A stretch of DNA of 64,000 nucleotides, from contig NZ_CP053748.1 of assembly GCF_024400215.1 (NCBI RefSeq), forward strand, positions 3,844,001 to 3,908,000, read 5' to 3'. The notes beneath the pieces are model-generated. The model ran no database searches. It saw only the letters and a program-made list of their open reading frames with translations, and was not told where the DNA came from. The position numbers were made by a program, and so were the translations under genes. Positions 44,056 to 54,124 of this stretch are shown piece by piece. Every line of letters starts with the position of its first letter. Position 1 is the first letter of the stretch. This DNA comes from Massilia sp. erpn (GTDB lineage: Bacteria; Pseudomonadota; Gammaproteobacteria; Burkholderiales; Burkholderiaceae_D).

Positions 44056-45546
44056 ATGACCAATACACCGGCGTCCTCGCTGACTTCATCCTTGCACCGG
44101 CCGGGGCAGATCCTGCTGCTCTCGCGCGCTTCCGGCGAATCGCTGATCGACCAGATCGTGCGCACGGTGGCGGCGCGCATCGACGACCGCCTGCTGCGCG
44201 CCGGCGCGCGCATGCCCTCGATCCGCCAGTTCGCCGCTGCCAACGGCGTCTCCGCCTTCACCGTGGTGGCGGCTTACGACAAGCTGGTGGCGCGCGGTTA
44301 TCTGGAGTCGCGGCGCGGCGCCGGCTTTTTTATCCGCGAACGCGCGCCGCTGAACGCGCCGGGAACGGCCGATGCCGAGGCCATGAACTTCAGCGCCGGC
44401 ATGCAGCCGGGCGGCGGCATGGATGTGGTCTGGCTGATCCGCAATATGTTCCGCGCCACCGCCAATCTGCATATGCCGGGCACCGGCGTGCTGCCGCAGG
44501 ATTGGCTCGATGGGCCGGCCATCGCCAACGCCCTGCGCGCGATCAGCCGGCAGAACAGCAATCTGCTGCTGAACTACGGCGTGCCGCAAGGCTTCCTGCC
44601 GCTGCGCCAGCAGTTGCAGCACAAGCTCGCCGAACTGGAAATCGCCGCCACGCCCGAGCAGTTCGTCACCACCAGCGGCGTGACGCAGGCGCTGGACATG
44701 GTGGCGCGCGAATTCACCCGGCCCGGCGACACCGTGTTTGTCGACGACCCGGCCTGGTTCCTGATGTTCGGTTCCTTTGCCGCGCTGGGCGCCAAGGTGG
44801 TGGGCATTCCGCGCCTGGCCGACGGGCCGGACATCGCCCAGCTGGCCGAGCTGGCGGCCATCCACAAGCCCAAGCTGTATGTGATCAATTCGGTGCTGCA
44901 CAATCCCAGCTCCACCTCGCTGTCGGCGGCCAAGGCCTTCCAGATCCTGCGCATCGCCGAGGAGCACGGCATCACCGTGGTGGAGGACGATATCTACTGC
45001 GATATGCACCCCGGCAGCGCGGTGCAGCCGGCGACCCGGCTTGCCTCGCTGGACCAGCTGCGGCGCGTGATTTACCTGGGCGGTTTTTCCAAGACCATGG
45101 CGGCCAATCTGCGCGTGGGCTTCATCGCCACTTCGCCGGAGCTGGCGGAACGCCTGGCCGACCGCAAAATGCTGCAAACCCTGACCACCAGCGATCTTGG
45201 CGAGCGCGTGGTCTACAAGATTTTGTCGGAAGGGCTGTACCGCAAGCATGTGGAGCGCATCCGCAGCCGCCTGGACAGCCTGCGTTCGCGCACCGTCAAG
45301 CAGATGGAGCGGGTGGGATTGACGGTGGACGTGGTCGCGCCGGCCGGCATGTTCATCTGGGCCGACGCCGGCTGCGACACCAATGTGCTGACCGAGCGCG
45401 CCTTGAGCGAGAACCTGCTGCTGGCGCCCGGCAGCCTGTTCTCGCCCAATCAATTGCCGTCCAGCCGCATGCGCCTGAACGTGGCCGCAATGCAGGAACC
45501 GGCCGTGTGGCGCTTCCTGCAACGTGAGCTGGCCCGGCTGGGCTGA
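44056..45546 (+). CDS. MocR/PdxR-type transcriptional regulator (GntR-HTH plus aminotransferase domain)
   Basis: This 496-residue protein joins an N-terminal GntR winged helix (about residues 25-98, with MPSIRQFAAANGVSAFTVVAAYDKL and RGAGFFI) to a fold-type I aminotransferase domain. The PLP lysine is in GGFSKTMAANLRVGF (K346), and VINSVLHNPSS is the cofactor-side motif. MocR proteins bind PLP, or its aldimine with an amino acid, to switch neighbouring genes. It is divergent from the dehydratase-EamA-RidA-aminotransferase run and very likely regulates it. Its stop lies 14 bases from the end of the convergent Tad locus. Confidence 0.93.
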   Translation: MTNTPASSLTSSLHRPGQILLLSRASGESLIDQIVRTVAARIDDRLLRAGARMPSIRQFAAANGVSAFTVVAAYDKLVARGYLESRRGAGFFIRERAPLNAPGTADAEAMNFSAGMQPGGGMDVVWLIRNMFRATANLHMPGTGVLPQDWLDGPAIANALRAISRQNSNLLLNYGVPQGFLPLRQQLQHKLAELEIAATPEQFVTTSGVTQALDMVAREFTRPGDTVFVDDPAWFLMFGSFAALGAKVVGIPRLADGPDIAQLAELAAIHKPKLYVINSVLHNPSSTSLSAAKAFQILRIAEEHGITVVEDDIYCDMHPGSAVQPATRLASLDQLRRVIYLGGFSKTMAANLRVGFIATSPELAERLADRKMLQTLTTSDLGERVVYKILSEGLYRKHVERIRSRLDSLRSRTVKQMERVGLTVDVVAPAGMFIWADAGCDTNVLTERALSENLLLAPGSLFSPNQLPSSRMRLNVAAMQEPAVWRFLQRELARLG

Positions 45547-45560
45547 AGCGCGCCGCGTGC

Positions 45561-46721
45561 CTAGTCGGAGCCGCCGGTGCTGGCCATCAGCGCGGCATCG
45601 GCAGTCTGTCCGGCTGCCGCCAGCGTGGCCTGGGCATCCTTGCCCAGCACCAGGCGCAGATCGACAGCTTGCAGCTTGTCGCTGGCTTCCAGCGCGGCTT
45701 TGCCCTGCAAGGCACTTTTCAGTTCGGCGGCCTGGCTGGCGTAATCGGGGCCGTACTGGATGGTGGTGATCTGCTGGCGGTAAGGTTTGTCGTTGCTCAG
45801 GCGGTCGACCGGAATCCCGGACAGCACCAGCAGTTCGCGCACCCGGCGCGCCATGCCGGTCGCGCCATTGCCATTGGCAACTTCGATGCGGGCGCGGCGC
45901 GCGGCGGTGCCGGCGGCAGTGCCCGGGGTGGGCGCTTTCGCAGCGGCGGCGGCCACCACGGGCAAGGCGGTGACGATGGGGCGCAGCTTCAGCTCATACA
46001 CATTCGGCTTCAGCTCGACCAGCTCCATGCGGCTGGTGCGGTGCAGTTGGCCCGCGTCCGGCGTGGCGCTCGCTTCGCTGAGAGGCGGCGCCGAGCTTTC
46101 GGGCGTAAGCGTCACGGCGTGGGTTTCGGCGCTGCCGGCACCGCTTGGGACGGCCAAGGCTTGCGCCGGGGCTGCGGCTCCTGGCTGCGTCCTGATTGCG
46201 GCGGCCAGCGCGGCCGCTTCCGGCAGGCCATTCTCGCGCGCCGCCGTTTCAGCCATTTGCAGATTCTCGTAAGCCTTTGGGCCGGCGCCCAGCGCCATCG
46301 CCTTGCGCAAGGTGCCGATGGCGCCCGCATAATCGCCCATCAGGTATTGCACATAACCGAGGTTGGTATGCGGCTGGGCCTCGGCCGGATAGTCGGCCGC
46401 CAGCGCCTGCAACTGCGCGCGCGCCGCTTCCAGCCGTCCCTGGCGGGCTTCGATGGCGGCCAGCGCGCTGCGCGCTTCCAGCTGCTGCGGGTCCAGCGCC
46501 AGTGACTGCGCATAAGCGCCCAGCGCGAGACTGAGCTGGCCGCGTTCCTGGTGGTAGCGTCCGAGCCGGTTCCAGGTGCCGATCTGGTTGCCGGCGCGCG
46601 TACCCTGGTCGATGCGCAGCAGGGGCTGCATGGTGAGCTCCTGGCGCGCGGGCGGGGCGCTGCAGGCGCCAATCAGGCCGCAGCCGGCGATGGCGAAGGC
46701 AATGGGTTTGAGCTTGTTCAT
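45561..46721 (-). CDS. Tad-locus TPR lipoprotein with LytR_C domain (TadD-like)
   Basis: The 386-residue protein starts with a lipoprotein signal peptide (lipobox LIGAC). Residues about 45-185 hold tetratricopeptide repeats (WNRLGRYHQERGQLSLALGAYAQSLALDP), as in TadD pilotin-like proteins. After a low-complexity Ala/Pro linker, residues about 285-365 form a LytR_C-type domain (RIEVANGNGATGMARRVRELL). TadD-like proteins help the secretin assemble in the outer membrane. It is the last gene of the pilus locus, 12 bases after tadC. Confidence 0.85.
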   Translation of the reverse strand: MNKLKPIAFAIAGCGLIGACSAPPARQELTMQPLLRIDQGTRAGNQIGTWNRLGRYHQERGQLSLALGAYAQSLALDPQQLEARSALAAIEARQGRLEAARAQLQALAADYPAEAQPHTNLGYVQYLMGDYAGAIGTLRKAMALGAGPKAYENLQMAETAARENGLPEAAALAAAIRTQPGAAAPAQALAVPSGAGSAETHAVTLTPESSAPPLSEASATPDAGQLHRTSRMELVELKPNVYELKLRPIVTALPVVAAAAAKAPTPGTAAGTAARRARIEVANGNGATGMARRVRELLVLSGIPVDRLSNDKPYRQQITTIQYGPDYASQAAELKSALQGKAALEASDKLQAVDLRLVLGKDAQATLAAAGQTADAALMASTGGSD

Positions 46722-46733
46722 GACGGTTTCCTT

Positions 46734-47690
46734 TCAGTTGCCTTCGCCGCCCATGCCGGGCAGCAGAACACGGTAGATTTGCAGGAAAGCTGGCCCCATC
46801 AGCACCACCAGCAGCGAAGGGAAGATGAAGAAGATCAGTGGGAACAGCAGCTTGAGCGCGATCTTGGCCGCCGCTTCCTCGGCGCGCTGGCGGCGCCGCG
46901 TGCGCAGCTGGTCGGACTGCACGCGCAGCGAGTCGGCGATGCTGGTGCCGAAGCGCTCGGCCTGGATCAGCATGGCCACCAGCGCATCCACATCCTCCAC
47001 CCCGGTGCGCAGGGCCAGATTGCGCAGCGCCTTGTCCTTGCTCAAGCCGGCGCGCAGCTCCAGCGTCACCAGGTTCAGCTCGTCGGCCAGCACCTCGCTT
47101 TTCAGGCCGATCTCCTGCGCCACGCGCTGCAGGGCCGCATCCATGGCCAGGCCGGCCTCCACGCAGACCGTCATCAGGTCCAGCGCATCGGGGAAGCTTT
47201 CGAAAATCTCCAGCTGGCGGCGGCGCACGCAGATATTCAGCATCACGTTTGGCAGATAGTAGCCAATGGCGGCCGACAGCAGAAGCCAGAACAGCAGGGT
47301 GTTGCCGCTGGCCTTGGAGCGCATCACGGCCAGCGCGAAGTAGGCCACCAGCGGCAGCAGCACGGCCAGCGCCGTCTTGGCGGAGAAGAACAGCGCCGGC
47401 GCGGAAGGGTGGCGCAGGCCCGCGTTCATGAAGCGGGTGCGCAGCGCCGAATGCTCCCAGTCGGTGGGATTGGCCGACAGCTTGGCCAGCGGCGCGGTCA
47501 GCTGCGCCAGGCGGGCGGCCAGCGTGGGCCCCTGGCTGTGGCCCTTGCCGGAACGCGCGCCGCCGTTGCCGGTGACGGCGTCCAGGCGCTGCTGCACCGG
47601 GTCGCTGTTGAAGCGGCTCAGCAGGGCCATCGCGCCGCCGAACACGGCCAGGAAAAGGACTCCGAGGAAACCGATCTGCATCATGTTCAT
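46734..47690 (-). CDS. tadC: Tad pilus inner-membrane platform protein TadC
   Basis: This 318-residue membrane protein has the type II secretion F domain (about residues 150-280; FPDALDLMTVCVEAGLAMDAAL is the diagnostic stretch), with hydrophobic segments at the N-terminus, around residue 110-130 and at the C-terminus. With TadB it forms the platform on which the CpaF ATPase works. GGAGACAACC precedes the ATG. It lies 18 bases after tadB. Confidence 0.92.
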   Translation of the reverse strand: MNMMQIGFLGVLFLAVFGGAMALLSRFNSDPVQQRLDAVTGNGGARSGKGHSQGPTLAARLAQLTAPLAKLSANPTDWEHSALRTRFMNAGLRHPSAPALFFSAKTALAVLLPLVAYFALAVMRSKASGNTLLFWLLLSAAIGYYLPNVMLNICVRRRQLEIFESFPDALDLMTVCVEAGLAMDAALQRVAQEIGLKSEVLADELNLVTLELRAGLSKDKALRNLALRTGVEDVDALVAMLIQAERFGTSIADSLRVQSDQLRTRRRQRAEEAAAKIALKLLFPLIFFIFPSLLVVLMGPAFLQIYRVLLPGMGGEGN

Positions 47691-47708
47691 GGTTGTCTCC
47701 TTCGCGCT

Positions 47709-48686
47709 TTAGACGTGGATGCGGATGATCTTGCGCATCAGCAGAACACCGAGGAACATCAGGAAGGCGGCCATGGCCAGCATCTTGCGGCCGCCCGGAT
47801 CGGTGTACAGCACTTCCAGGAACTGCGGGCTGGTGAGCTGGATCATGAGCGCCGCGCCGAAGGGCAGCAGGCCCAGGACCCAGGCCGACATGCGGCCCTC
47901 GGCCGACAGCACGCGCACCTGGCCCATCAGCTTGATGCGGGCGCGGATGATGGCGCTGATATTGTCCAGCAGCTCGGCCAGGTTGCCGCCCGTTTCGCGC
48001 TGGATCAGCACCGCGATCACGAAGTAGCGCAGGTCGGTGCTGGGGACGCGGGTGGCGAGGTTCATCAGCGCATCGGTCATCGAGATGCCGAAGTTGACCT
48101 CGTCGAAGGCGGTGCGGAATTCCCCGGCGATGGGGTCGCGCATCTCGTCGCCCACCATTTTCATGGCGGTGGGGAAGGCGTGGCCGGCGCGCACGGCGCG
48201 GCCGATCAGGTCCAGCGCATCGGGCAACTGCTGGTCGATATGCTCCAGGCGTTTGGCCTTGGCGCGCACGATCATCAGCAGCGGCAGGCAGGCCGCGCCC
48301 AGGGCCAGCGGCAGCAGCATCAGCAACGGCAGGTGCAGCCACAGGCCCAGGCCGACGGTGGCGGCGAAGCTCAGCGCCGTCAGCCCGAGCAGGTCGGCCA
48401 CGCTCCAGGCCAGGCCGGATTGCTCCAGCAGCCGGTCCAGCTGGCCGATGCGCGGAATTTCCAGCAGCAGGCGCTGCATGCTGGGCGACTGGGCCAGCAG
48501 GCGCTGCTTGATCATGGAGTTGTTCTGCTGGCCGCCATGGCTGCCGGCCGACATCATGCGCAGGCGGCGCGCCACGCGCTCCGCTTCCGGTCCCTTGGAC
48601 GAGTTCCAGCTCAGGTACAGGCCTTCAATCAGCAGCACCACGGCCACGAAGACCACGATGCCGGTGATGTAATAGAGGTAGTCCAT
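47709..48686 (-). CDS. tadB: Tad pilus inner-membrane platform protein TadB
   Basis: This 325-residue protein is the second T2SSF-type platform protein, with [30 protein letters not shown] and the later [19 protein letters not shown]. Transmembrane segments are near the N-terminus, at about 100-140 and at the end. I start at the ATG at 48686, 4 bases after the cpaF stop; a longer frame upstream only overlaps cpaF. It pairs with TadC. Confidence 0.92.
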   Translation of the reverse strand: MDYLYYITGIVVFVAVVLLIEGLYLSWNSSKGPEAERVARRLRMMSAGSHGGQQNNSMIKQRLLAQSPSMQRLLLEIPRIGQLDRLLEQSGLAWSVADLLGLTALSFAATVGLGLWLHLPLLMLLPLALGAACLPLLMIVRAKAKRLEHIDQQLPDALDLIGRAVRAGHAFPTAMKMVGDEMRDPIAGEFRTAFDEVNFGISMTDALMNLATRVPSTDLRYFVIAVLIQRETGGNLAELLDNISAIIRARIKLMGQVRVLSAEGRMSAWVLGLLPFGAALMIQLTSPQFLEVLYTDPGGRKMLAMAAFLMFLGVLLMRKIIRIHV

Positions 48687-48690
48687 GGCG

Positions 48691-50049
48691 TCACTCCATG
48701 CGATGGTTGGGATCGAACAGTTCGTCGGCCAGTTGCAGGCCGAAGGCGCGCAGGCGTTCGCTGAAGCGCGGACGGATGCCGGTGGCGCAGAAGTGGCCCT
48801 GCACCGTGCCATCCTTGTCCATGCCGGTCTGCTTGAAGCAGAAGATTTCCTGCATGGTGATCATCTCGCCTTCCATGCCGGTGATTTCCTGGATCGACAT
48901 CAATTTGCGCTTGCCGTCGGTCAGGCGCGCCACCTGCACCACCACGCCCACGGCGGAGCTGATCTGCTGGCGCATGGCCTTGGTGGGCAGGCTGGCCGCG
49001 GCCATGCTGATCATGTTTTCCAGGCGGGTCAGCGCATCGCGCGGGGTGTTGGCATGGATGGTCGCCATCGAGCCTTCATGGCCGGTGTTCATCGCCTGCA
49101 GCATGTCCAGCGCTTCGCCGCCGCGCACCTCGCCCAGGATGATGCGGTCGGGCCGCATGCGCAGCGCATTGCGCACCAGGGCGCGCTGCGAAACCTCGCC
49201 CTTGCCCTCGATATTCGCCGGCCGCGTTTCCAGGCGCACCACGTGCGGCTGCTGCAGCTGCAGCTCGGCCGCATCCTCGATGGTGACCACGCGCTCGGTT
49301 TCGCTGATATGGGCCGAAATCGCGTTCAGCATGGTGGTCTTGCCGCTGCCGGTGCCGCCCGAGATCACGATGTTCACCTTGGCCCGGCCCAGCGCGCGCA
49401 GCACGGTGGCCATGCCCTCGGTCATGCTCTTGAAGCTGATCAGCTCTTCCAGGCCGAGCGGATCGGCCGAGAAGCGGCGGATCGACATCACCGGGCCATC
49501 GATCGCCAGCGGCGGGATGATGGCGTTGACGCGCGAGCCGTCCGGCAGGCGGGCATCGACCATGGGGCTGGATTCGTCGATGCGGCGGCCCACGCGCGAG
49601 ACGATCTTGTCGATGATCTTCATCAGGTGGGCGTCGTCGGCGAAGGTGATGCTGCTCAGTTCCAGCTTGCCGCCGCGCTCCACGTACACCTGCTGCGAGG
49701 AGTTCACCAGGATGTCCGACACGGTGGGGTCGGCCAGCAGCGGTTCCAGCGGGCCGAAGCCGAGCACCTCGTGCTGGATATCGCGCGTCAGGTTGCGCCG
49801 CTCGATATCGTTGATCACCACCATATTCTCTTCCAGCAGGCGCTCGACCAGGATGCGCAGCTCGTCGCGGATCTGCTCCTGGCTCAGGCGCTGCATGCTC
49901 TCCAGGTCCACGCGGTCGAGCAGGGTCTGGTGGATGCGGTGCTTGAGCTGCTGGTAGGCGCGGTTGTCGATGCTGTCCAGACGTACCACCGGGGCGGCGC
50001 CGCCGGTGCCGTTGCCCAGCCTTGCTCTCAGATTGGCGCTTGCTAGCAT
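48691..50049 (-). CDS. cpaF: Tad pilus assembly ATPase CpaF/TadA
   Basis: The 452-residue protein is the secretion/pilus motor ATPase of the locus. It has the N-terminal N1-like domain ([21 protein letters not shown]), the Walker A motif [12 protein letters not shown] (about residues 230-240), the Asp box [14 protein letters not shown], the Walker [19 protein letters not shown] segment, and the His box [12 protein letters not shown]. It powers assembly, and in some Tad systems also retraction, of the Flp pilus from the cytoplasmic side. AGGAGAACACATC precedes the start. Confidence 0.96.
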   Translation of the reverse strand: MLASANLRARLGNGTGGAAPVVRLDSIDNRAYQQLKHRIHQTLLDRVDLESMQRLSQEQIRDELRILVERLLEENMVVINDIERRNLTRDIQHEVLGFGPLEPLLADPTVSDILVNSSQQVYVERGGKLELSSITFADDAHLMKIIDKIVSRVGRRIDESSPMVDARLPDGSRVNAIIPPLAIDGPVMSIRRFSADPLGLEELISFKSMTEGMATVLRALGRAKVNIVISGGTGSGKTTMLNAISAHISETERVVTIEDAAELQLQQPHVVRLETRPANIEGKGEVSQRALVRNALRMRPDRIILGEVRGGEALDMLQAMNTGHEGSMATIHANTPRDALTRLENMISMAAASLPTKAMRQQISSAVGVVVQVARLTDGKRKLMSIQEITGMEGEMITMQEIFCFKQTGMDKDGTVQGHFCATGIRPRFSERLRAFGLQLADELFDPNHRME

Positions 50050-50087
50050 GATGTGTTCTCCTTGGCTTTATCGGGGTGGGGCGGCTG

Positions 50088-51251
50088 TTAGGCGCGCTGC
50101 AGGATGCGGGACAGCCAGCCGCGCGATTCCGCCGCCGTGTCGCCGGCCAGCTCGCGCGCCATCTCCTGCAAGGCCTTGGACACGGGACTGTTGCGCTGCA
50201 GCTGGAGGATCGGCACGCCCTGGTTGACGGAAGCCGCGGCGGCTTCGTAGTGGTTGGGAATGGTGCGGAACATGGTGGTGCCGTAAGCCTGCTCGCAGTC
50301 GCGCAGGCGGATTTCGCCGCTATTGGCGTAGCGGTTCACGATCAGGTGGATCTTGTCCTTGCGATAGTCGAGCGAGCGGAACACGCTCAGCAGGCGCTTG
50401 CCGTCGCGGATATAGGGCAGCGTGGCTTGCAGGATGGGGAAGATCATGTCGGCCTGGTCCAGCGCACGCACGCTGATGGCGTCCAGGCTGCGGCCCACGT
50501 CGAGCAGGATGAAGTCGTAGTGCTGGCGCGCCAGCTTGAGCAGCACGTCGATATGCTCGGGATGCACATCGTTGGCCTGGGTCGGGTCTTCCGGCGCGGC
50601 CAGCACGCCGAAGTTGGGCGTCACCGGCACCATGCTGGAGGCGAGGAAGGAGGCGTCCAGGCGGTGGATCTGCTGCGAGAGCTGGGCCAGGCTGGCGGCC
50701 GGCTTCTGGTCGGAGACGAACAGCGAGGCGTCGCCGAACTGCAGGTTCAGGTCGAACAGGGCGACGCGCTTGTTCTCGGCGGCGGCTAGGGCATAGCCCA
50801 GGTTCGTGGCCAGGAAGGTGGCGCCGCTGCCGCCCTTGCAGGAGACGAAGGCCAGCACCTTGCCCTGGGAACGGTTGTTGATATTCAGCTTGTCTTCAAT
50901 GCGGCGCACGGCGGCATGCAGCTGGCCCGCATCGGCCGGCAGCGGCAGCACCTCGCGCACGCCGGCGCGCATGGCCTGCAGCAGAAATTCCGGTGTCTGC
51001 AGCTGGCACAGCACGATGCTGGCCATGCCGGGATGCTGGATGCCCAGGCTTTCCAGACGTTCGAATTCGGCCGGGCTGAGGGCGGGCTGGGCCACGATCA
51101 GCAGCGCGGGCGCCTGCATGGCGTCCATCGCTTGCAGCTTGTCGAGCGGGCCGGCGACCACGTCTACCTGGTCGGTGATGCTGCGTTCGCGCAGCACGCG
51201 CGCGATCTCGAACAGCAGTTTCTCATTGGCTGAGACGACAGTGATTTTCAC
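50088..51251 (-). CDS. cpaE: Tad pilus localisation ATPase CpaE/TadZ
   Basis: This 387-residue protein has an atypical receiver-like N-terminal domain (residues 1-120) and a MinD/ParA-type ATPase domain with a deviant Walker A, CKGGSGATFLATNLG (about 138-152), and DFILLDVGRSLD as Walker B. TadZ proteins mark the cell pole where the pilus is built. Translation begins with GTG at 51251, preceded by GGGAGGTTGAA. Confidence 0.92.
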   Translation of the reverse strand: MKITVVSANEKLLFEIARVLRERSITDQVDVVAGPLDKLQAMDAMQAPALLIVAQPALSPAEFERLESLGIQHPGMASIVLCQLQTPEFLLQAMRAGVREVLPLPADAGQLHAAVRRIEDKLNINNRSQGKVLAFVSCKGGSGATFLATNLGYALAAAENKRVALFDLNLQFGDASLFVSDQKPAASLAQLSQQIHRLDASFLASSMVPVTPNFGVLAAPEDPTQANDVHPEHIDVLLKLARQHYDFILLDVGRSLDAISVRALDQADMIFPILQATLPYIRDGKRLLSVFRSLDYRKDKIHLIVNRYANSGEIRLRDCEQAYGTTMFRTIPNHYEAAAASVNQGVPILQLQRNSPVSKALQEMARELAGDTAAESRGWLSRILQRA

Positions 51252-51269
51252 TTCAACCTCCCGCTTTCA

Positions 51270-51791
51270 TTAATCGTTAAAACCCAGGCTTTCGGCATGC
51301 ATCGTGACCTTGGCCATCGGCAGGGCGATGTTGAGGAAGGTGAACAGGCTCACCATCGGCACATAGCTTACGTTTTCCAGCGACACGCTGACGCTGTAGA
51401 TGCACTGGTCGGCACGGGTCACGTCGGAACAGGCCGACATATTGTCGCCAGGGCTGGACGGCAGCGTGGCCACCTCGTTGCCCGCCGCGTTCAGGTAGCG
51501 GATATAGATATTGCTGGCCGTGATTTCGGCGCCGGCCGGCACGTTGCTGCCGCCGAACAGGGCTTCGGTCTTGATCGCGCTGCCCTGGTCGACCCAGCGG
51601 ATCACCGCTTCGCGCGCGCCGCGGCGGCTCACTTCCTGCATGGTGTTGTACAGGTAGAGCATGCGGCCCAGTTCCAGGATGCCCAGTACGATGGTCAGGA
51701 AGATCAGGCACAGAATGCCGAATTCGACGGCGGCGGCGCCGCGTTGGCGCTGCGGCGGGACGGGACGGCGATAGCGGGAAATGGTGATCAT
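51270..51791 (-). CDS. tadE: TadE-family pseudopilin
   Basis: The 173-residue protein has the TadE signature QRGAAAVEFGILCLIFLTIVLGILELGRMLY at residues about 16-46: a short basic leader, a class-IV-pilin-like cleavage region and a hydrophobic helix. TadE proteins are minor pilins processed by the prepilin peptidase. The C-terminal part contains two cysteines likely to pair outside the cell. Confidence 0.9.
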   Translation of the reverse strand: MITISRYRRPVPPQRQRGAAAVEFGILCLIFLTIVLGILELGRMLYLYNTMQEVSRRGAREAVIRWVDQGSAIKTEALFGGSNVPAGAEITASNIYIRYLNAAGNEVATLPSSPGDNMSACSDVTRADQCIYSVSVSLENVSYVPMVSLFTFLNIALPMAKVTMHAESLGFND

Positions 51792-51801
51792 GGCGTTCTC
51801 C

Positions 51802-52266
51802 TTACAGCATGTAGCGCATGGTGGTGCGCGGCGTCAGCGTCACGTTGCGCGAGGCGCTGCCGATCAGGAAGGGAATCACCTGGCCGATCGTGACCTGGTA
51901 GCTGACGATTTCCACCCGCACGCCGCCAGGCGCGGTGCCGTCGGTGCAGGTGCCGTCGGCGTAGGCGCTGGTCAGGCAGGTCACGGTGACGTTGGTGCTG
52001 CTGAAACCGGGCACTCCGGCGCTGGTGGCGGCGTTCACCACGATGGCCTTGGCGGCGGACACGCCCTGCGAAGAGATGGTGGCGGTGGGCGCCACGCTCA
52101 GGGTGCGTGCGCCGTCGCGCGTGGCCTTGGTCAGCGCGTCGAAGTACCAGAAGGCGCGGCCCAGTTCAAAGGTGCCGGCCAAGAGCGTCATGAGCAGGGT
52201 CAGCACGATGCCGAATTCGACGGCGGCGGCGCCTTGCTGGCGGTGGGGAGCGGAGGTCTTGTGCAT
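51802..52266 (-). CDS. TadE/TadF-family minor pseudopilin
   Basis: This 154-residue TadE-like protein has RQQGAAAVEFGIVLTLLMTLLAGTFELGRAF near the N-terminus, closely related to the neighbouring TadE. I prefer the ATG at 52266, which has GGTGA 6 bases upstream; a GTG at 52275 overlapping the tadG stop (GTGA) is possible. It is probably the TadF-like partner of TadE. Confidence 0.88.
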   Translation of the reverse strand: MHKTSAPHRQQGAAAVEFGIVLTLLMTLLAGTFELGRAFWYFDALTKATRDGARTLSVAPTATISSQGVSAAKAIVVNAATSAGVPGFSSTNVTVTCLTSAYADGTCTDGTAPGGVRVEIVSYQVTIGQVIPFLIGSASRNVTLTPRTTMRYML

Positions 52267-52271
52267 GGCGA

Positions 52272-53807
52272 TCACCGGTACAGTTTCACTTCGGAGGTGG
52301 GCACCGGCTCGATCAAGCCGGTGAATTCCAGGTCCAGCGTGCCGCCGCCGCTGAAATCGGCCTTGGTCTTCATGAAGAACTTGCCGACGCCGACGGCGGT
52401 CATCTTGCCGCAGGAGGCTGGGCCGACCGGCGCCGTGCGGCAGTCGATCAGCACCAGGTTCAGGATGCGGCGGTTGGCCTGCGCCCCGGCGCCGCCCGAG
52501 GTGTAATAGTTGGCGTTGCCGGTCTGGTTATAGGGCGCCGGATCGGAGCTGGCGTCGAAGCCGCTGCCCACCGAAGTCGGATATTTCGTGGTGTCGAAGT
52601 AATTGGTGCTCGAATTCGACGAATACATCGGTTTCAGGTTGGCCTGGCTGGGCGTGATGCGCGCGCCAGCCTTGGGCGGCGTGCTGCCATCGGCCTGGTA
52701 GGCCGGGCTGTAGGACCAGAGCGGGCCGTAGTCCGCCACCTGGGCCGGGCTGCTGACGCGGGTGGAGGCGGTCGTCGGCTGCGTGGCCTCGGACGGCAGC
52801 GAATACTTCGGCAGCTTGGGATTGCTGGTATTGGTCGCCACGTTCTGCACATTCTGGTTGGCGCTCATCCAGTCCACGTTCGAGGTGGACTTGCAGGGAT
52901 TGCTGCCCTTGCAGGGATATTCCTTGATATTCAGGTCGGGCGGGGCCGAAGCCGGATCGCATTTCGAGCCGCCGCTGTAATCGCCGAAGCGCGAGTTCAG
53001 CGCCTTGTCCAGCGAAGCGCTCATGCCGGTATTGGTATACACCTGGCCCACGCCGGAAGTCAGCACCGCGCTGTTCCCGGTGCACATGAAGGGCGCGGTG
53101 AAGTTGGCGCTGGAGTTGCTGGCGCTGCAGGCGCTGGGCGGCGAGTCGACGGGATTGATCTGATAGGGATCCGAACTGGCGCCGCCCAGGGAGCCAAGCT
53201 TGAACAGATCGTAGGAGACGCCGCGGCGGAAGCCGAATTCCACCAGCTCGGTCATGCCGCTGGCGGCGTAAGTGTATTTGGAGGTGCGGTTGGCCGGGTC
53301 GATGGCGCAGATGCCGATCGGCGTCACGTTGATGACGAAGCGGCCCGCCACCGCCGTGCCGAAGGTGCTGACCGTGCTGATGCCGGCCAGGTGCATCAGA
53401 TAGGTGTTCATGGCGATGGAACCGGTTTCCACCTTGACGAAGGTCATGCCCTGCGGCGCGGCCTTGGCGCTGGTGGCCGAGACCCAGGGGCCGTCCGGAT
53501 CGTCGGAGAAGGTGAAGTTCGCCGCCGGGATGCTGACGGCGGTGGCGAAGTCGTAACGGTTCTTGCCCGCCACGGTCTGGCCGGTGGCGATGGCCGTGTC
53601 GATGCCGGCGGCGGTGTTGTTCAAGTCCTTGGCGCCGGCCAGGGCGGCGGCGTCGGCCGCGTTCTGCAGCTCCGATTTGGCGATGTAGAGATGGCCCAGG
53701 TCCAGCACCAGGCCGCCCATCGGCAGCAGCACCAGCAGCAGGGCCAGGCCGGAAATCACGGCCACGGCGCCTTGCTGCTTCCTGCGGTATTGCTTGAAGG
53801 CTTTCAT
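52272..53807 (-). CDS. tadG: TadG-like pilus assembly protein
   Basis: This 511-residue protein opens with the Tad_G N-terminal region, KQQGAVAVISGLALLLVLLPMGGLVLDLGHLYIAKSELQNAADAAALAGA, a membrane anchor with the family's conserved helix. The long C-terminal part is extracytoplasmic, rich in Ser, Thr and Asn, and has several cysteines. It lacks an evident von Willebrand A motif. I choose the second of two adjacent ATGs (53807), giving better spacing from GAGAGG. In this locus it likely anchors or tethers the pilus base. Confidence 0.85.
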   Translation of the reverse strand: MKAFKQYRRKQQGAVAVISGLALLLVLLPMGGLVLDLGHLYIAKSELQNAADAAALAGAKDLNNTAAGIDTAIATGQTVAGKNRYDFATAVSIPAANFTFSDDPDGPWVSATSAKAAPQGMTFVKVETGSIAMNTYLMHLAGISTVSTFGTAVAGRFVINVTPIGICAIDPANRTSKYTYAASGMTELVEFGFRRGVSYDLFKLGSLGGASSDPYQINPVDSPPSACSASNSSANFTAPFMCTGNSAVLTSGVGQVYTNTGMSASLDKALNSRFGDYSGGSKCDPASAPPDLNIKEYPCKGSNPCKSTSNVDWMSANQNVQNVATNTSNPKLPKYSLPSEATQPTTASTRVSSPAQVADYGPLWSYSPAYQADGSTPPKAGARITPSQANLKPMYSSNSSTNYFDTTKYPTSVGSGFDASSDPAPYNQTGNANYYTSGGAGAQANRRILNLVLIDCRTAPVGPASCGKMTAVGVGKFFMKTKADFSGGGTLDLEFTGLIEPVPTSEVKLYR

Positions 53808-53828
53808 CATGCGCCTCTCGGAGTTCAA

Positions 53829-54104
53829 TCAGCGGCCTACGCCGATAACAAAGGTGGACGGACGCGGCTCGGGTGCCTTAAACGATTTCTGGTACTGGTC
53901 GTAGCCGGATTTGGCCGCCACCCCATCCATGCCATCCGGCCCGGCCAGGCGGTTGCTGGCGGAAGGATCGAGAATCTGCTGCGCCTGCAGCAGGCTGACC
54001 GATTCGCCGAAGTGCGCATCCAGATTGGGCGTCGTGGAGCGGCAGGCGGCCAGGGCGCAGAAGATCAGACCGACACTGGCGACACGCAGGAAATTGGGAT
54101 TCAT
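53829..54104 (-). CDS. Small Tad-locus lipoprotein
   Basis: The 91-residue product has a lipoprotein signal (lipobox LAAC) and a short tail with LQAQQILDPSASNR and DGMDGVAAKSGYDQYQKSF. Small lipoproteins of this kind often sit between the secretin and tadG genes in Burkholderiales Tad loci and may help the secretin. GCAAGGAGAACCATC gives a good ribosome site. Confidence 0.8.
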   Translation of the reverse strand: MNPNFLRVASVGLIFCALAACRSTTPNLDAHFGESVSLLQAQQILDPSASNRLAGPDGMDGVAAKSGYDQYQKSFKAPEPRPSTFVIGVGR

Positions 54105-54124
54105 GATGGTTCTCCTTGCACTAA

